From assembly GCF_003335215.1 (NCBI RefSeq), contig NZ_QPGB01000002.1:637080-701079 (forward strand): a DNA stretch of 64,000 bases, given 5' to 3'. A program made the position numbers and the translations under genes. Source of the stretch: Parvibium lacunae (GTDB lineage Bacteria; Pseudomonadota; Gammaproteobacteria; Burkholderiales; Burkholderiaceae_D). The first letter of the stretch is position 1. The number at the start of each line of letters is the position of its first letter. The notes below the pieces were generated by a model. It was not told the origin of the DNA, ran no database searches, and saw nothing but the letters and a program-made list of their open reading frames with translations. This document shows positions 8,914 to 16,566 of the stretch, in pieces.

Positions 8914-9378
8914 TTATGCTATTGATGACAGTACTTCATCTACCTTAACCCTTTTCTCTGCGTCGGAAAGCGCACTCCATCTAGTATGGGTAACTACTGG
9001 TACAACTTTCTCCACAAATTGTGGTGGTTCCGTTTCTTCCCAATATTCCATTTCTTGACTATTGCAAAAAGGACATTTTGGGAATATTCCTATTTGAAAA
9101 GGATTGCCTGCACTATCTGGATCACAAGCAATCGCACCATAGTTTTTTCGAAGGATATCTGCAAGCAGATTAGACTTCTTACCGATCATTCTCGGATTCG
9201 CCTTCAGCAACCTATCAACCTCTTCATAGGTTTTGTCTTGAAAAGCGTCTAAGTAGGCTTCTTCAGCATTTCCAACACTACGGAGTAGAAACTCTCCATA
9301 CGAATCAAAAACTATCTCAGGAGCTTTAAATTCTCCATCACATTTTGCGCATTTAAATTTAATAAGTTGTAGTTTCAT
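8914..9378 (-). CDS. Zinc-ribbon-like protein, probable immunity gene of a toxin tail
   Basis: This 154-residue protein begins MKLQLIKFKCAKCDGEFKAP and has two Cys-x2-Cys pairs: CAKC near residue 10 and CPFC near residue 102. Together they look like a split zinc ribbon. The middle is helical and charged. Its ATG overlaps the TGA of a 51-residue toxin-tail remnant (ATGA), the arrangement expected of a toxin followed by its immunity gene. The stop at 8914 lies within the region just upstream of the second toxin fragment. I do not know a named family for it; the immunity role is inference from context. Confidence 0.55.
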   Translation of the reverse strand: MKLQLIKFKCAKCDGEFKAPEIVFDSYGEFLLRSVGNAEEAYLDAFQDKTYEEVDRLLKANPRMIGKKSNLLADILRKNYGAIACDPDSAGNPFQIGIFPKCPFCNSQEMEYWEETEPPQFVEKVVPVVTHTRWSALSDAEKRVKVDEVLSSIA

Positions 9379-9530
9379 GGTTTTACCGGCGTAACAGAAA
9401 CCGGTCTCAAAATTTCATTGAAGTTATCAAGAACAGCATTATTAATGCCACCATTCGCTCGCTCAGAATAGAAGCGGATAACATTAGAGCCTTGCTCATG
9501 TGCCTGCAAACCAATATTTGCGTCGAAGAA
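9375..9530 (-). pseudogene. Remnant of a polymorphic toxin C-terminus
   Basis: Between an in-frame TAG (9531-9533) and a TGA (9375-9377) lies an open frame of 51 residues without a start codon. It contains A-H-E-Q-G-S-N-V-I-R-F-Y-S-E-R-A-N-G-G-I and ends RPVSVTPVKP. It reads like the tail of a larger secreted toxin. The following gene starts inside its stop codon. The upstream toxin gene is absent; instead a GGGGAC-containing motif (around 9544-9552) and plus-strand remnant sequence follow. I treat it as a displaced, dead or silent toxin tail. Confidence 0.6.
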
Positions 9531-9612
9531 CTAATTGCAACAATAGGGGACGCACCATGAATAATACGAATACGCGAATAATTGTGAAATAAATGCAGTC
9601 TACCCCAATTAG

Positions 9613-9939
9613 AGCCTTTTTCTTCCTATTATTCATTCCGCCCAAGCTGGCGACACCCTCAACAGCATGGCCCAACGCTACTACGGCAACTGCGACTACT
9701 GGTACCGTCTGGACGTATCTGCTACCAGCGGCACCGGTCGAAGCGCACCTTCGCTAGGTGCTTGCGGGGGCATGGCGCTGCCGGTTTCTGGCAATACCAT
9801 TCATGGTGCCACGCAGCATGATTTTTTTCAGGGTTTGACGCATTATTATGTGATTGCGCCGCGTGATTCACTTACACGGCTCACCACCGCAGCCACATCT
9901 CACCAGTCTGATGCGCCCCTTACCAGGAGATTGCTATGA
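9613..9939 (+). pseudogene. LysM-domain remnant of a toxin or secreted protein
   Basis: The plus-strand frame opens after a TAG at 9610-9612 and reads AQAGDTLNSMAQRYYGNCDYW near 9640-9730, a recognisable N-terminal half of a LysM peptidoglycan-binding motif (Q-x-G-D-T-L ... A-x-x-Y-Y-G ... Y-W). The sequence then becomes unlike LysM, and no good start codon precedes it, so this looks decayed. LysM modules are common in Rhs-type toxins, and the toxin tails nearby lie on the opposite strand, so the locus has been rearranged. The frame's TGA overlaps the ATG of the next gene, which may be accidental. Confidence 0.5.
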
Positions 9940-10718
9940 ATGACATCCTCAACGTCCCCACCACACCCAATCTGGAACCGAGTTTGCCAACTGCGCAAGA
10001 GATAGCTCCCTTGGCTGCTATCGGTTGGTTGCGCTCCGGTTGGCAAGACCTCCTGGCGACGCGTGGCGTTGGGGTTTTTTATGGTGCCCTCTTCACGTTG
10101 ATGGGTTATGCCATTCAAGGAATTTATGCGACACGCTGGCAGCTGACGATGGCGCTCACTGCAGGTTTTTTTCTGCTGGGCCCATTTCTCTGTGCGGGCG
10201 TGTATGAGCTTTCCCGGCAGCGCGAGCGGGGTGAAAGGGTTAATTTGTTAAGTTCATTGCTGTGCTGGCGGCGGAATCTGCCTGCCTTGGCTTTCTTCGC
10301 GGTGATATTAACGTTTGTGATGATCGTCTGGGCGCGTATTTCTGTGGTTATTTTTGCGCTTTTTTCAAATACCGACTTTCCAACCTTACAAAGCTTAATT
10401 GGTCAAATCATCTCACTTGATAATCTTGAGTTTATCGGTGTCTGGACAGCCGTCGGCGCAGTGATTGCAACTTTGGTCTTTGCGATTTCAGTGGTCACTG
10501 TTCCACTGTTACTCGATCGGCAAAGCGATACGCTGATTGCGATGTTTGCCAGTGCCCGCGCGCTATGGCAAAACCTATTGGCGCTGTATGTGTGGGCGGT
10601 GCTTATCGTGCTACTGATTGGCTTTAGCCTGGTTTACTTTTTACCGGCATTGTTGGTCACCGCGCCACTCGTTGGGCATGCGACTTGGCATGCCTATCGG
10701 GCCTTGCTTGCACAGTGA
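9936..10718 (+). CDS. DUF2189-family integral membrane protein
   Basis: The protein has 260 residues and about six hydrophobic segments: near residues 48-64, 70-87, 115-140, 165-190 and 212-245. The pattern L-x-x-G-W-x-D at 32-38 and later TVPLLLDRQSDTLIAM fit the DUF2189 family of predicted inner-membrane proteins, sometimes noted near cytochrome oxidase genes. No enzymatic motif is seen. It precedes an SGNH hydrolase by seven bases on the same strand, so the two are probably co-transcribed. Its 5' side borders decayed toxin DNA, and its base composition returns to that of the core genome. Confidence 0.75.
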   Translation: MNDILNVPTTPNLEPSLPTAQEIAPLAAIGWLRSGWQDLLATRGVGVFYGALFTLMGYAIQGIYATRWQLTMALTAGFFLLGPFLCAGVYELSRQRERGERVNLLSSLLCWRRNLPALAFFAVILTFVMIVWARISVVIFALFSNTDFPTLQSLIGQIISLDNLEFIGVWTAVGAVIATLVFAISVVTVPLLLDRQSDTLIAMFASARALWQNLLALYVWAVLIVLLIGFSLVYFLPALLVTAPLVGHATWHAYRALLAQ

Positions 10719-10725
10719 GCGCATC

Positions 10726-11388
10726 ATGGAAACCATTTTAGTTTATGGCGATTCGCTGGCTTGGGGCATTATTCCAGACACCCGACAGCGTCTCCCTTTC
10801 GAGCAACGCTGGCCAGGGGTGCTGGAACTGCGTTTACATGGCTATCGCATTAAAGCACGCGTCGTAGAGGATTGTCTGAATGGCCGGAGAACGGTTTGGG
10901 CTGACCCTTTCAAGCCAGGGCGTCAAGGCATCAACGAATTGGCGCAACGGATTGAAATTCACTCCCCTCTGGCGCTCGTTATCTTAGCGCTTGGAACCAA
11001 TGATTTTCAAGCCACCCACCAACATGATGCTTGGTTGTCAGCGCAAGGCATTGCCGCTTGTATCCAGGCAATCCAGCAAGCGCCTATTGAGCCGGGTATG
11101 CCTAGGCCACCAATCTTGGTGGTTGCCCCACCCCCCATCACTCAACCGAGGGGGGCCATTGCGGGTAAATTCAAAGATGCGGAGAAACGTTGTCTAGGCG
11201 CAGCCGACGCGTATCGACGTGTGTGTGGGCAATTCGACCAAGTGGCGTTTTTTGATGCGGCTGATGTGGCGGTTACCAGCCCGATTGATGGGGTTCATCT
11301 GGATGCGGCAGAGCATCAAAAATTAGGCTTGGCCTTGGCAGAAGTTGTCGCCCCGTTGCTCAGTCAAGCGCGGCGATCAATCGGCTGA
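10726..11388 (+). CDS. SGNH/GDSL-family hydrolase (esterase-like)
   Basis: From the ATG at 10726 the protein has 220 residues. It shows the SGNH blocks: GDSLAWG (block I, catalytic Ser near residue 8), GTND (block III, near 91) and DGVHLD (block V, catalytic Asp and His near 188-191). There is no signal peptide, so it should act in the cytoplasm on ester or acetyl substrates that the sequence does not define. The ORF is open further upstream, but that part overlaps the DUF2189 gene and lacks family similarity. Its 3' end overlaps the convergent DUF4212 gene by 12 bases. Confidence 0.85.
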   Translation: METILVYGDSLAWGIIPDTRQRLPFEQRWPGVLELRLHGYRIKARVVEDCLNGRRTVWADPFKPGRQGINELAQRIEIHSPLALVILALGTNDFQATHQHDAWLSAQGIAACIQAIQQAPIEPGMPRPPILVVAPPPITQPRGAIAGKFKDAEKRCLGAADAYRRVCGQFDQVAFFDAADVAVTSPIDGVHLDAAEHQKLGLALAEVVAPLLSQARRSIG

Positions 11389-11667
11389 CGGGGTGTTGGG
11401 TCTGTCTGGCTGTTTATCGAGATAATGCATGGCGGCCGCGTAAATAATAATGAGTAGCAGGTAAAGGCATAAGATGCCCTGTGCCGCCATGAAAAAGGAA
11501 CCAGACAACCCAAAAATCTGCCATTGTGCGAGGGGTTCTGCAAACCAAGCAAAGACAAAAGTGAGGATGAACCAACTGAGCAACAGGCTCAGTGTCAGTA
11601 ACAAGACGCGCCGACGATAGCGGGCGTCAACCTCTATTTTCAAATCGACGTTGGGCGATGGGGTCAT
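11377..11667 (-). CDS. DUF4212 small membrane protein (solute:sodium symporter small-subunit type)
   Basis: The 96-residue protein has two membrane helices (about residues 22-44 and 57-80). It matches the DUF4212 pattern: a Trp-Phe helix end (SLLLSWFILTFVFAWF), F-F-M-A-A-Q-G at the start of helix 2, then Y-A-A-A-M-H-Y-L-D. Such proteins normally pair with a large SSS-family sodium/solute symporter gene next door. Here no symporter is adjacent: downstream is the convergent SGNH hydrolase. It is either an orphan subunit or works with a symporter elsewhere. Its start directly follows the stop of the PH-like gene. Confidence 0.75.
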   Translation of the reverse strand: MTPSPNVDLKIEVDARYRRRVLLLTLSLLLSWFILTFVFAWFAEPLAQWQIFGLSGSFFMAAQGILCLYLLLIIIYAAAMHYLDKQPDRPNTPSAD

Positions 11668-12102
11668 TTATCGGAAGGGATAGGCACGTGCAATCGCGCG
11701 AAAACGGGCAACCAGTAACGGCGATCCTGCATTAAAGCTTTTTAGAAACCCCATGGCGCCGCCATTTTTTAATCTCACGACCAACCGTTGTGCGCCTGGA
11801 ATGCCGATGAATTTTGCATATTCAATTTGGTTCCAACTCACCGTCTTGGGAAATAACCAATCTTGGTGGATTCCCGCTTGGTCAATCCGTACCCGCGCTG
11901 TCCAGAGATAATACACGGTGATCATCACAATCAAGTTTGCGCCGAGCACCAAGCCCCAACCTAACAGCGGTAGCGCAGGCAGATCGGCCATGACAATCAA
12001 TGAGAGTGAGCGCAGTGCCACCAGCGCGCCTAACACCCCGCCCAAGTAGCGGAGTAACGATGAAAAAGCCGGACCTTCTGCATAAAAATCAGTTTCTTGC
12101 AT
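11668..12102 (-). CDS. PH-like membrane protein of unknown function
   Basis: The protein is 144 residues from the ATG at 12102. Two hydrophobic segments (about residues 17-38 and 43-68) are followed by a compact beta-rich region, ARVRIDQAGIHQDWLFPKTV then SWNQIEYAKFIG, typical of bacterial PH-like domains anchored at the membrane. An earlier in-frame start at 12168 would add an unlikely extension. It is followed without a gap by the DUF4212 gene, suggesting one transcript. No specific role can be assigned. Confidence 0.65.
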   Translation of the reverse strand: MQETDFYAEGPAFSSLLRYLGGVLGALVALRSLSLIVMADLPALPLLGWGLVLGANLIVMITVYYLWTARVRIDQAGIHQDWLFPKTVSWNQIEYAKFIGIPGAQRLVVRLKNGGAMGFLKSFNAGSPLLVARFRAIARAYPFR

Positions 12103-12208
12103 ACATGCTTTCTGGTTTTTCTCTGGTTCAATCCTAAGCCTCGGCCATGCGGCGGGGGCGATAAGCACGTTAAGCGCGTTAGCGCATTACCCCTCGTTAT
12201 CAGCGCGC

Positions 12209-12415
12209 TTACAACGACGATTTCAAGGGCGCAGAAACGGCAGACTGATGACAGGGGTGTTGCGCACGGTCAGTGAGCTGTAACCAGATTTGCTGCCGCT
12301 GTGACTCACTGGCACTGCCCCACGCGGCAATTTCAGCCAAACTGCGTAAGCAGCCCACACACCACCCGGTATCGGGATGAATATCACAGATTTGACGACA
12401 AGGAGAAGCGATCAT
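12209..12415 (-). CDS. DUF1289 family protein
   Basis: This 68-residue protein has the DUF1289 signature: PCRQICDIHPDTGWCVGCLR, with four cysteines spaced as C-x3-C-x8-C-x2-C, then E-I-A-x-W near residue 30. The cysteines suggest a small metal-binding (zinc or iron-sulfur) protein. The family is widespread in proteobacteria and has no firm function. It lies 39 bases after liuE on the same strand and may be the last gene of the liu transcript. Confidence 0.85.
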   Translation of the reverse strand: MIASPCRQICDIHPDTGWCVGCLRSLAEIAAWGSASESQRQQIWLQLTDRAQHPCHQSAVSAPLKSSL

Positions 12416-12454
12416 TTGCTTAGCCTGATTGATAACGGTAAGACGAATTCCTGT

Positions 12455-13498
12455 TTAGTGTGCCATCAGGGCGCGTCCTGCTCGGCTCTGATTGGGCCTG
12501 CCAATGATGCCAGAAATCCACGCTCCCGTCGCGGCTAATTCACTTAGGGCTATCCCGCCCTCCAGAATCCGATTGCCAGTCTGGTCAACAATCGGCATAC
12601 CCAGCCCATGCAGGAGATAAACCACTTCCTCAGTGGCGACATTGCCAGTCGCCCCACGGGCATAGGGGCAGCCACCCAGACCGGCGATAGAGGAATGGAA
12701 AATACGGATATCAGATTCCAAAGCGGCATAGATGTTCACCAGGGCTTGACCATAGGTGTCATGAAAATGCCCGGCTAACTGTGTTGCTGGCACCAGCTGC
12801 TGCGCCGCTGCAAACACTGCTTTGACGGCATTTGGCGTGGCGACCCCAATCGTGTCGGCAATATCAAATTCGGTGATCCCGAGCGGGATAAGCTGCTCAA
12901 CCACGCGCACAACTTGGCTGGGGGCGATCGCCCCCGCATAGGGGCACCCAAAGGCGCAAGAAATGCTGGCGCGTAATCGCACGGCCTTGTGGGGGGGCTG
13001 CGCTTGGTTATGCTCAGCCAGACGAGCCACAATCGGTTCAAAACGGCGAATGCTTTCTTCAATCGAACAATTAATATTCTTTTGCGCAAAAGCCTCGGAT
13101 GCCGCAGTGAATATCACCAATTCCTGCGCCCCAGCGTCAATGGCTACTTGTGCCCCCTGGAGGTTAGGGGTTAGGGCGCTAAAGCGGGCCTGTGCAGCGG
13201 CAGACTGGCTGGCCTGCAGTGCCACCAGGCGCGTCATCAATGCGTGATGGTCTGACATTTGTGGCACCCATTTTGGGGACACAAACGCCGTCGCTTCAAT
13301 TTCGCGCAATCCCACTTGCAACAGGCGTTCAATCAACTGCAACTTAATGGTCGTATCAATAGGGGTCTTTTCATTTTGCAGGCCATCGCGCGGGCCTACT
13401 TCAATGACCCGCACTGCATCGCTCACCGGAAGACGTGGCGATTGATCCCCAGTTGGAGGAGAAACGGAATTATTCGTTGCAACATTTGAATGCATCAT
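12455..13498 (-). CDS. liuE: Hydroxymethylglutaryl-CoA lyase
   Basis: The enzyme cleaves HMG-CoA to acetoacetate and acetyl-CoA, the last step of leucine breakdown. Visible are EVGPRDGLQNE (near residues 33-43, catalytic Arg and Asp), the barrel motifs ATAFVSPKWVPQM and AGHFHDTYGQAL, and the GLGGCPYARGATGNVATE loop with the catalytic Cys. The 347 residues include about 28 extra N-terminal residues of low complexity. Its start overlaps the liuD stop (ATGATG), so the genes are coupled. Confidence 0.95.
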   Translation of the reverse strand: MMHSNVATNNSVSPPTGDQSPRLPVSDAVRVIEVGPRDGLQNEKTPIDTTIKLQLIERLLQVGLREIEATAFVSPKWVPQMSDHHALMTRLVALQASQSAAAQARFSALTPNLQGAQVAIDAGAQELVIFTAASEAFAQKNINCSIEESIRRFEPIVARLAEHNQAQPPHKAVRLRASISCAFGCPYAGAIAPSQVVRVVEQLIPLGITEFDIADTIGVATPNAVKAVFAAAQQLVPATQLAGHFHDTYGQALVNIYAALESDIRIFHSSIAGLGGCPYARGATGNVATEEVVYLLHGLGMPIVDQTGNRILEGGIALSELAATGAWISGIIGRPNQSRAGRALMAH

Positions 13499-15678
13499 GC
13501 TTCCTCCGCCAAAGGGGTATGTTCGTTGACTGGACTCGTGGCAGCAGCGCTAAAGCGCAGGAGCTGCGCCCCATCTGCCACTTGCTCTCCCACCGCGCAG
13601 AGCCATTCATCCACTTGACCTGCGGTGGCGGCCCGTAGGGTATGTTCCATTTTCATCGCTTCCAGGACGAGTAATGGCGCTCCCGCTGCGACCGGTTGAC
13701 CAATCGCCGCCAACAATGCCACGACCTTGCCTGGCATTGGGGCGCGTAAATTTTGCTCGCCAGCATGCCCCGCCTCTGCGCCTGCCTGAACGGCGCGGGG
13801 ATCGAGATAGCGCAACGTGACGCCATCTTGTTCAGGATTGCCGGCGAGGTTGATTTTCCAGCCAGTCGCCGTCACAAAGAGTTGTGCTGTCACGGCTATC
13901 TCACCCCACTGCAATTGAATTTCCCAACCAGCAGGGTCCGTGTGCGTTGCCCCATAGAGCGGCTGAGTTTGATAATGCACGGCATGGCTAACCCCCGCGA
14001 CCGCCATCTGAGGCAACCCAGCAATGGCAGGGTGCTGCCAAGCGGGGGCGGGGGCTAAGTAATCGACCTGGATTACTGGCCCGTCATTGTTCCCTTTTTG
14101 AACGCTGGCAAACTGCAGCGAACGCCATGCGGGACCTTGTATCCGCCATGCGGTTTTAGCGGCATACGGGCTGCGCGACGCTGTCTGCAAAGCATTGACG
14201 GCGCTTTCGGCTGACGCTTCATGAGTGAGCTGGGCGATGGTGGCCAATAGCCCATGCACAGTAGTCGCAACGGGTAGGCTCAAAAGATCGGCGGCATGGC
14301 GGGCAATAAAACCGGTATCAAGCTCGGCCTGGATAAACGCTGGGTGAGCGATCACACGACGTAAAAAGCGAGCATTTGTCTGCACCCCCACAACGTGCGT
14401 GTGCTTGAGCAGCACGGCGAGATTGGCCAGCGCCATCTCACGTGTTTCACCCCAGGCGATCAGCTTGGCAATCATGGGATCATAGAGTGGGGTAATGTCA
14501 TTCCCGGCCTGCACCCCACTATCCACCCGCAACGCATAGTGATGCGTAAACTCCCCAACCGCCAACCCGCAGACAGCCGTGCTGGGTAATTGACAGTAAG
14601 TTAAATGCCCGATTGAGGGCAAAAAGTCGTGTTCAGGCTGCTCGGCATACAAGCGAGCCTCAATCGCGTGGCCGCGAATCGCCAACTGTGCCTGCTGACG
14701 CGGCAGCGGTTCACCCGCAGCGACCCGGAATTGCCACTCGACCAAGTCTAAACCCGTGATCATTTCTGTCACTGGGTGCTCGACTTGTAAACGGGTGTTC
14801 ATTTCCATGAAATAAAATTCACCGCTTGGGGCGTAGATAAACTCGACGGTTCCTGCCCCAACGTAATTGACCGCTTTGGCCGCCGCCACCGCTGCTTGGC
14901 CCATGGCTTGCCGAATTGGCTCAGACAGATGGGGCGCGGGGGCTTCTTCCAACACCTTTTGGTGCCGCCGCTGAAGTGAGCAGTCGCGCTCGAACAAATA
15001 CACGGCATTGCCTTGCTGGTCAGCGAAAACCTGGATTTCAATGTGGCGTGGCTTAACAATGTATTTTTCGATCAGTACTTTGTCATTGCCAAACGCATTT
15101 TTTGCCTCGCGCTGACAACTGGCAAGCGCAGCGGCAAAGTCAGCCGCGTTGTCAACAATGCGCATCCCTTTGCCACCGCCGCCTGCACTGGCTTTGATCA
15201 AAACGGGGTAGCCGATTTGCGCCGCTTCCCGCGCCAGTAAATCAGGGTCTTGCACTGCACCGTGATAGCCCGGCACTAAGGGAACCCCAGCCTGTGCCAT
15301 TGTCGTTTTCGCCGCAGATTTGTCGCCCATTGCACGCATCGCCGCCGGCGATGGACCGATCAAGATCAGTCCGGCAGCCTGACAGGCTTCGGCAAAGTCA
15401 GGATTCTCAGACAAAAACCCATAGCCAGGGTGAATCGCCTGCGCGCCATAAGCGCGTGCAGCGGCAAGAATTTTTTCAGGCCGCAAGTAGCTGTCAGCAG
15501 GGCTCTCACCACCTAGGGGATAAGCGTCATCACACAGACGCACATGCCGCGCTTGACGATCTGCGTCTGAGAACACTGCCACCGTGCGCAAGCCAAGCCG
15601 CTTTGCTGTCTTAGCAATGCGGCAAGCAATCTCGCCGCGGTTAGCAATTAATACAGTGTGAAAAGTTGGCATCATCAA
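13495..15678 (-). CDS. liuD: Methylcrotonyl-CoA carboxylase, biotin carboxylase/biotin carrier subunit
   Basis: This 727-residue subunit carboxylates its own biotin with ATP and bicarbonate for transfer to 3-methylcrotonyl-CoA. Order of domains: biotin carboxylase N-terminal (ANRGEIACRI near residue 10), ATP-grasp with the glycine loop KASAGGGGKGMRIV near 160, C-terminal lid with MNTRLQVEHPVTE near 295, a linker, then the biotinyl domain with LEAMKMEHTLRAA near 670. The carrier at the end identifies it as an acyl-CoA carboxylase alpha subunit rather than AccC. It is preceded by liuC (81 bases) and followed by liuE; LiuB is its partner. Confidence 0.95.
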   Translation of the reverse strand: MMMPTFHTVLIANRGEIACRIAKTAKRLGLRTVAVFSDADRQARHVRLCDDAYPLGGESPADSYLRPEKILAAARAYGAQAIHPGYGFLSENPDFAEACQAAGLILIGPSPAAMRAMGDKSAAKTTMAQAGVPLVPGYHGAVQDPDLLAREAAQIGYPVLIKASAGGGGKGMRIVDNAADFAAALASCQREAKNAFGNDKVLIEKYIVKPRHIEIQVFADQQGNAVYLFERDCSLQRRHQKVLEEAPAPHLSEPIRQAMGQAAVAAAKAVNYVGAGTVEFIYAPSGEFYFMEMNTRLQVEHPVTEMITGLDLVEWQFRVAAGEPLPRQQAQLAIRGHAIEARLYAEQPEHDFLPSIGHLTYCQLPSTAVCGLAVGEFTHHYALRVDSGVQAGNDITPLYDPMIAKLIAWGETREMALANLAVLLKHTHVVGVQTNARFLRRVIAHPAFIQAELDTGFIARHAADLLSLPVATTVHGLLATIAQLTHEASAESAVNALQTASRSPYAAKTAWRIQGPAWRSLQFASVQKGNNDGPVIQVDYLAPAPAWQHPAIAGLPQMAVAGVSHAVHYQTQPLYGATHTDPAGWEIQLQWGEIAVTAQLFVTATGWKINLAGNPEQDGVTLRYLDPRAVQAGAEAGHAGEQNLRAPMPGKVVALLAAIGQPVAAGAPLLVLEAMKMEHTLRAATAGQVDEWLCAVGEQVADGAQLLRFSAAATSPVNEHTPLAEEA

Positions 15679-15759
15679 GAACCCAGTTTGTCAGTCATAC
15701 AAGCAAGTATCAGCGCGTCATTCCAACTGCGCAGCGTGAATTAGGGTGCGCTGGCTTCT

Positions 15760-16566
15760 TTACCCGGTAATTTTCGGTACCCAGCTCGGTTTACGTTTTT
15801 CCAAAAACGCCCGGATTCCTTCTTGCGCTTCTGGCCCTCGGCGAATTTGCGCAATATGCTGTGCGGTCTCTGCACGCAGGGTGTCATCCAGCTCACGGCC
15901 ACGTTGCATTTGAATTAATTGCTTCGCTTGGGCAACGGCATGGGGGCCATTCAACAAAATATGATTGAGCAAACTATCAATCGCATCATCTAGCTCTTCG
16001 GCACTGGTGACCGCATGGACCAATTGGATACGATGCGCTTCACTGGCGCTGAATCTTTCTGCGGTCAGAAAATAACGGTGCGCCATCCGGGGGCCTATCG
16101 CATTGATCACATAAGGGCTAATGGTGGCCGGAATCAGCCCTAGTTTTGCTTCACTCAGCGCAAACAGCAAACCATCCTGTGCCACCGCGATATCGCAAGC
16201 CGCAACCAAGCCAACGCCGCCCCCAAAGGTATGCCCATGCACACGGGCAATCACAGGCTTGGGGCAGATATAAATTGCATGCAGCATATCCGCCAGAGCC
16301 TGCGCATCTTGGCGATTGGTTTCTTCGTCGGCATCGGCCATGCGGCGCATCCAAGCCAGATCGGCCCCCGCACAAAAGGCATCGCCTTTGGCCGCCAAGA
16401 CCACGGCACGAACCCGCTGATCGGCCTGCATCCCCAGTATTGCTTGATGTAAGTCTGCAATCATCTGGTCATTAAAGGCATTCTTCTGTTCTGGCCGATT
16501 CAACCAGATCACGCCGATTTCTTGAATGTGTTCAACCAATAACGTGGCGAAGTTAGACTGTCCCAT
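15760..16566 (-). CDS. liuC: Methylglutaconyl-CoA hydratase (crotonase family)
   Basis: The 268-residue crotonase-fold protein has the CoA/oxyanion motif AFCAGADLAWM (near residue 60-70) and GGGVGLVAACDIAVA (near 115), with ALSEAKLGLIPATISPYV after it. In this cluster it should hydrate 3-methylglutaconyl-CoA to HMG-CoA. The cluster context decides among crotonase substrates; the sequence alone would not. Its ATG overlaps the TAA of the upstream unknown gene (TAATG), so translation of the two appears coupled. Confidence 0.9.
   Translation of the reverse strand: MGQSNFATLLVEHIQEIGVIWLNRPEQKNAFNDQMIADLHQAILGMQADQRVRAVVLAAKGDAFCAGADLAWMRRMADADEETNRQDAQALADMLHAIYICPKPVIARVHGHTFGGGVGLVAACDIAVAQDGLLFALSEAKLGLIPATISPYVINAIGPRMAHRYFLTAERFSASEAHRIQLVHAVTSAEELDDAIDSLLNHILLNGPHAVAQAKQLIQMQRGRELDDTLRAETAQHIAQIRRGPEAQEGIRAFLEKRKPSWVPKITG

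Noticed and set aside
10618..10725. N-terminal extension of the SGNH hydrolase
   Set aside because: It lies within the DUF2189 gene in another frame; the conserved block I begins right after the ATG at 10726.
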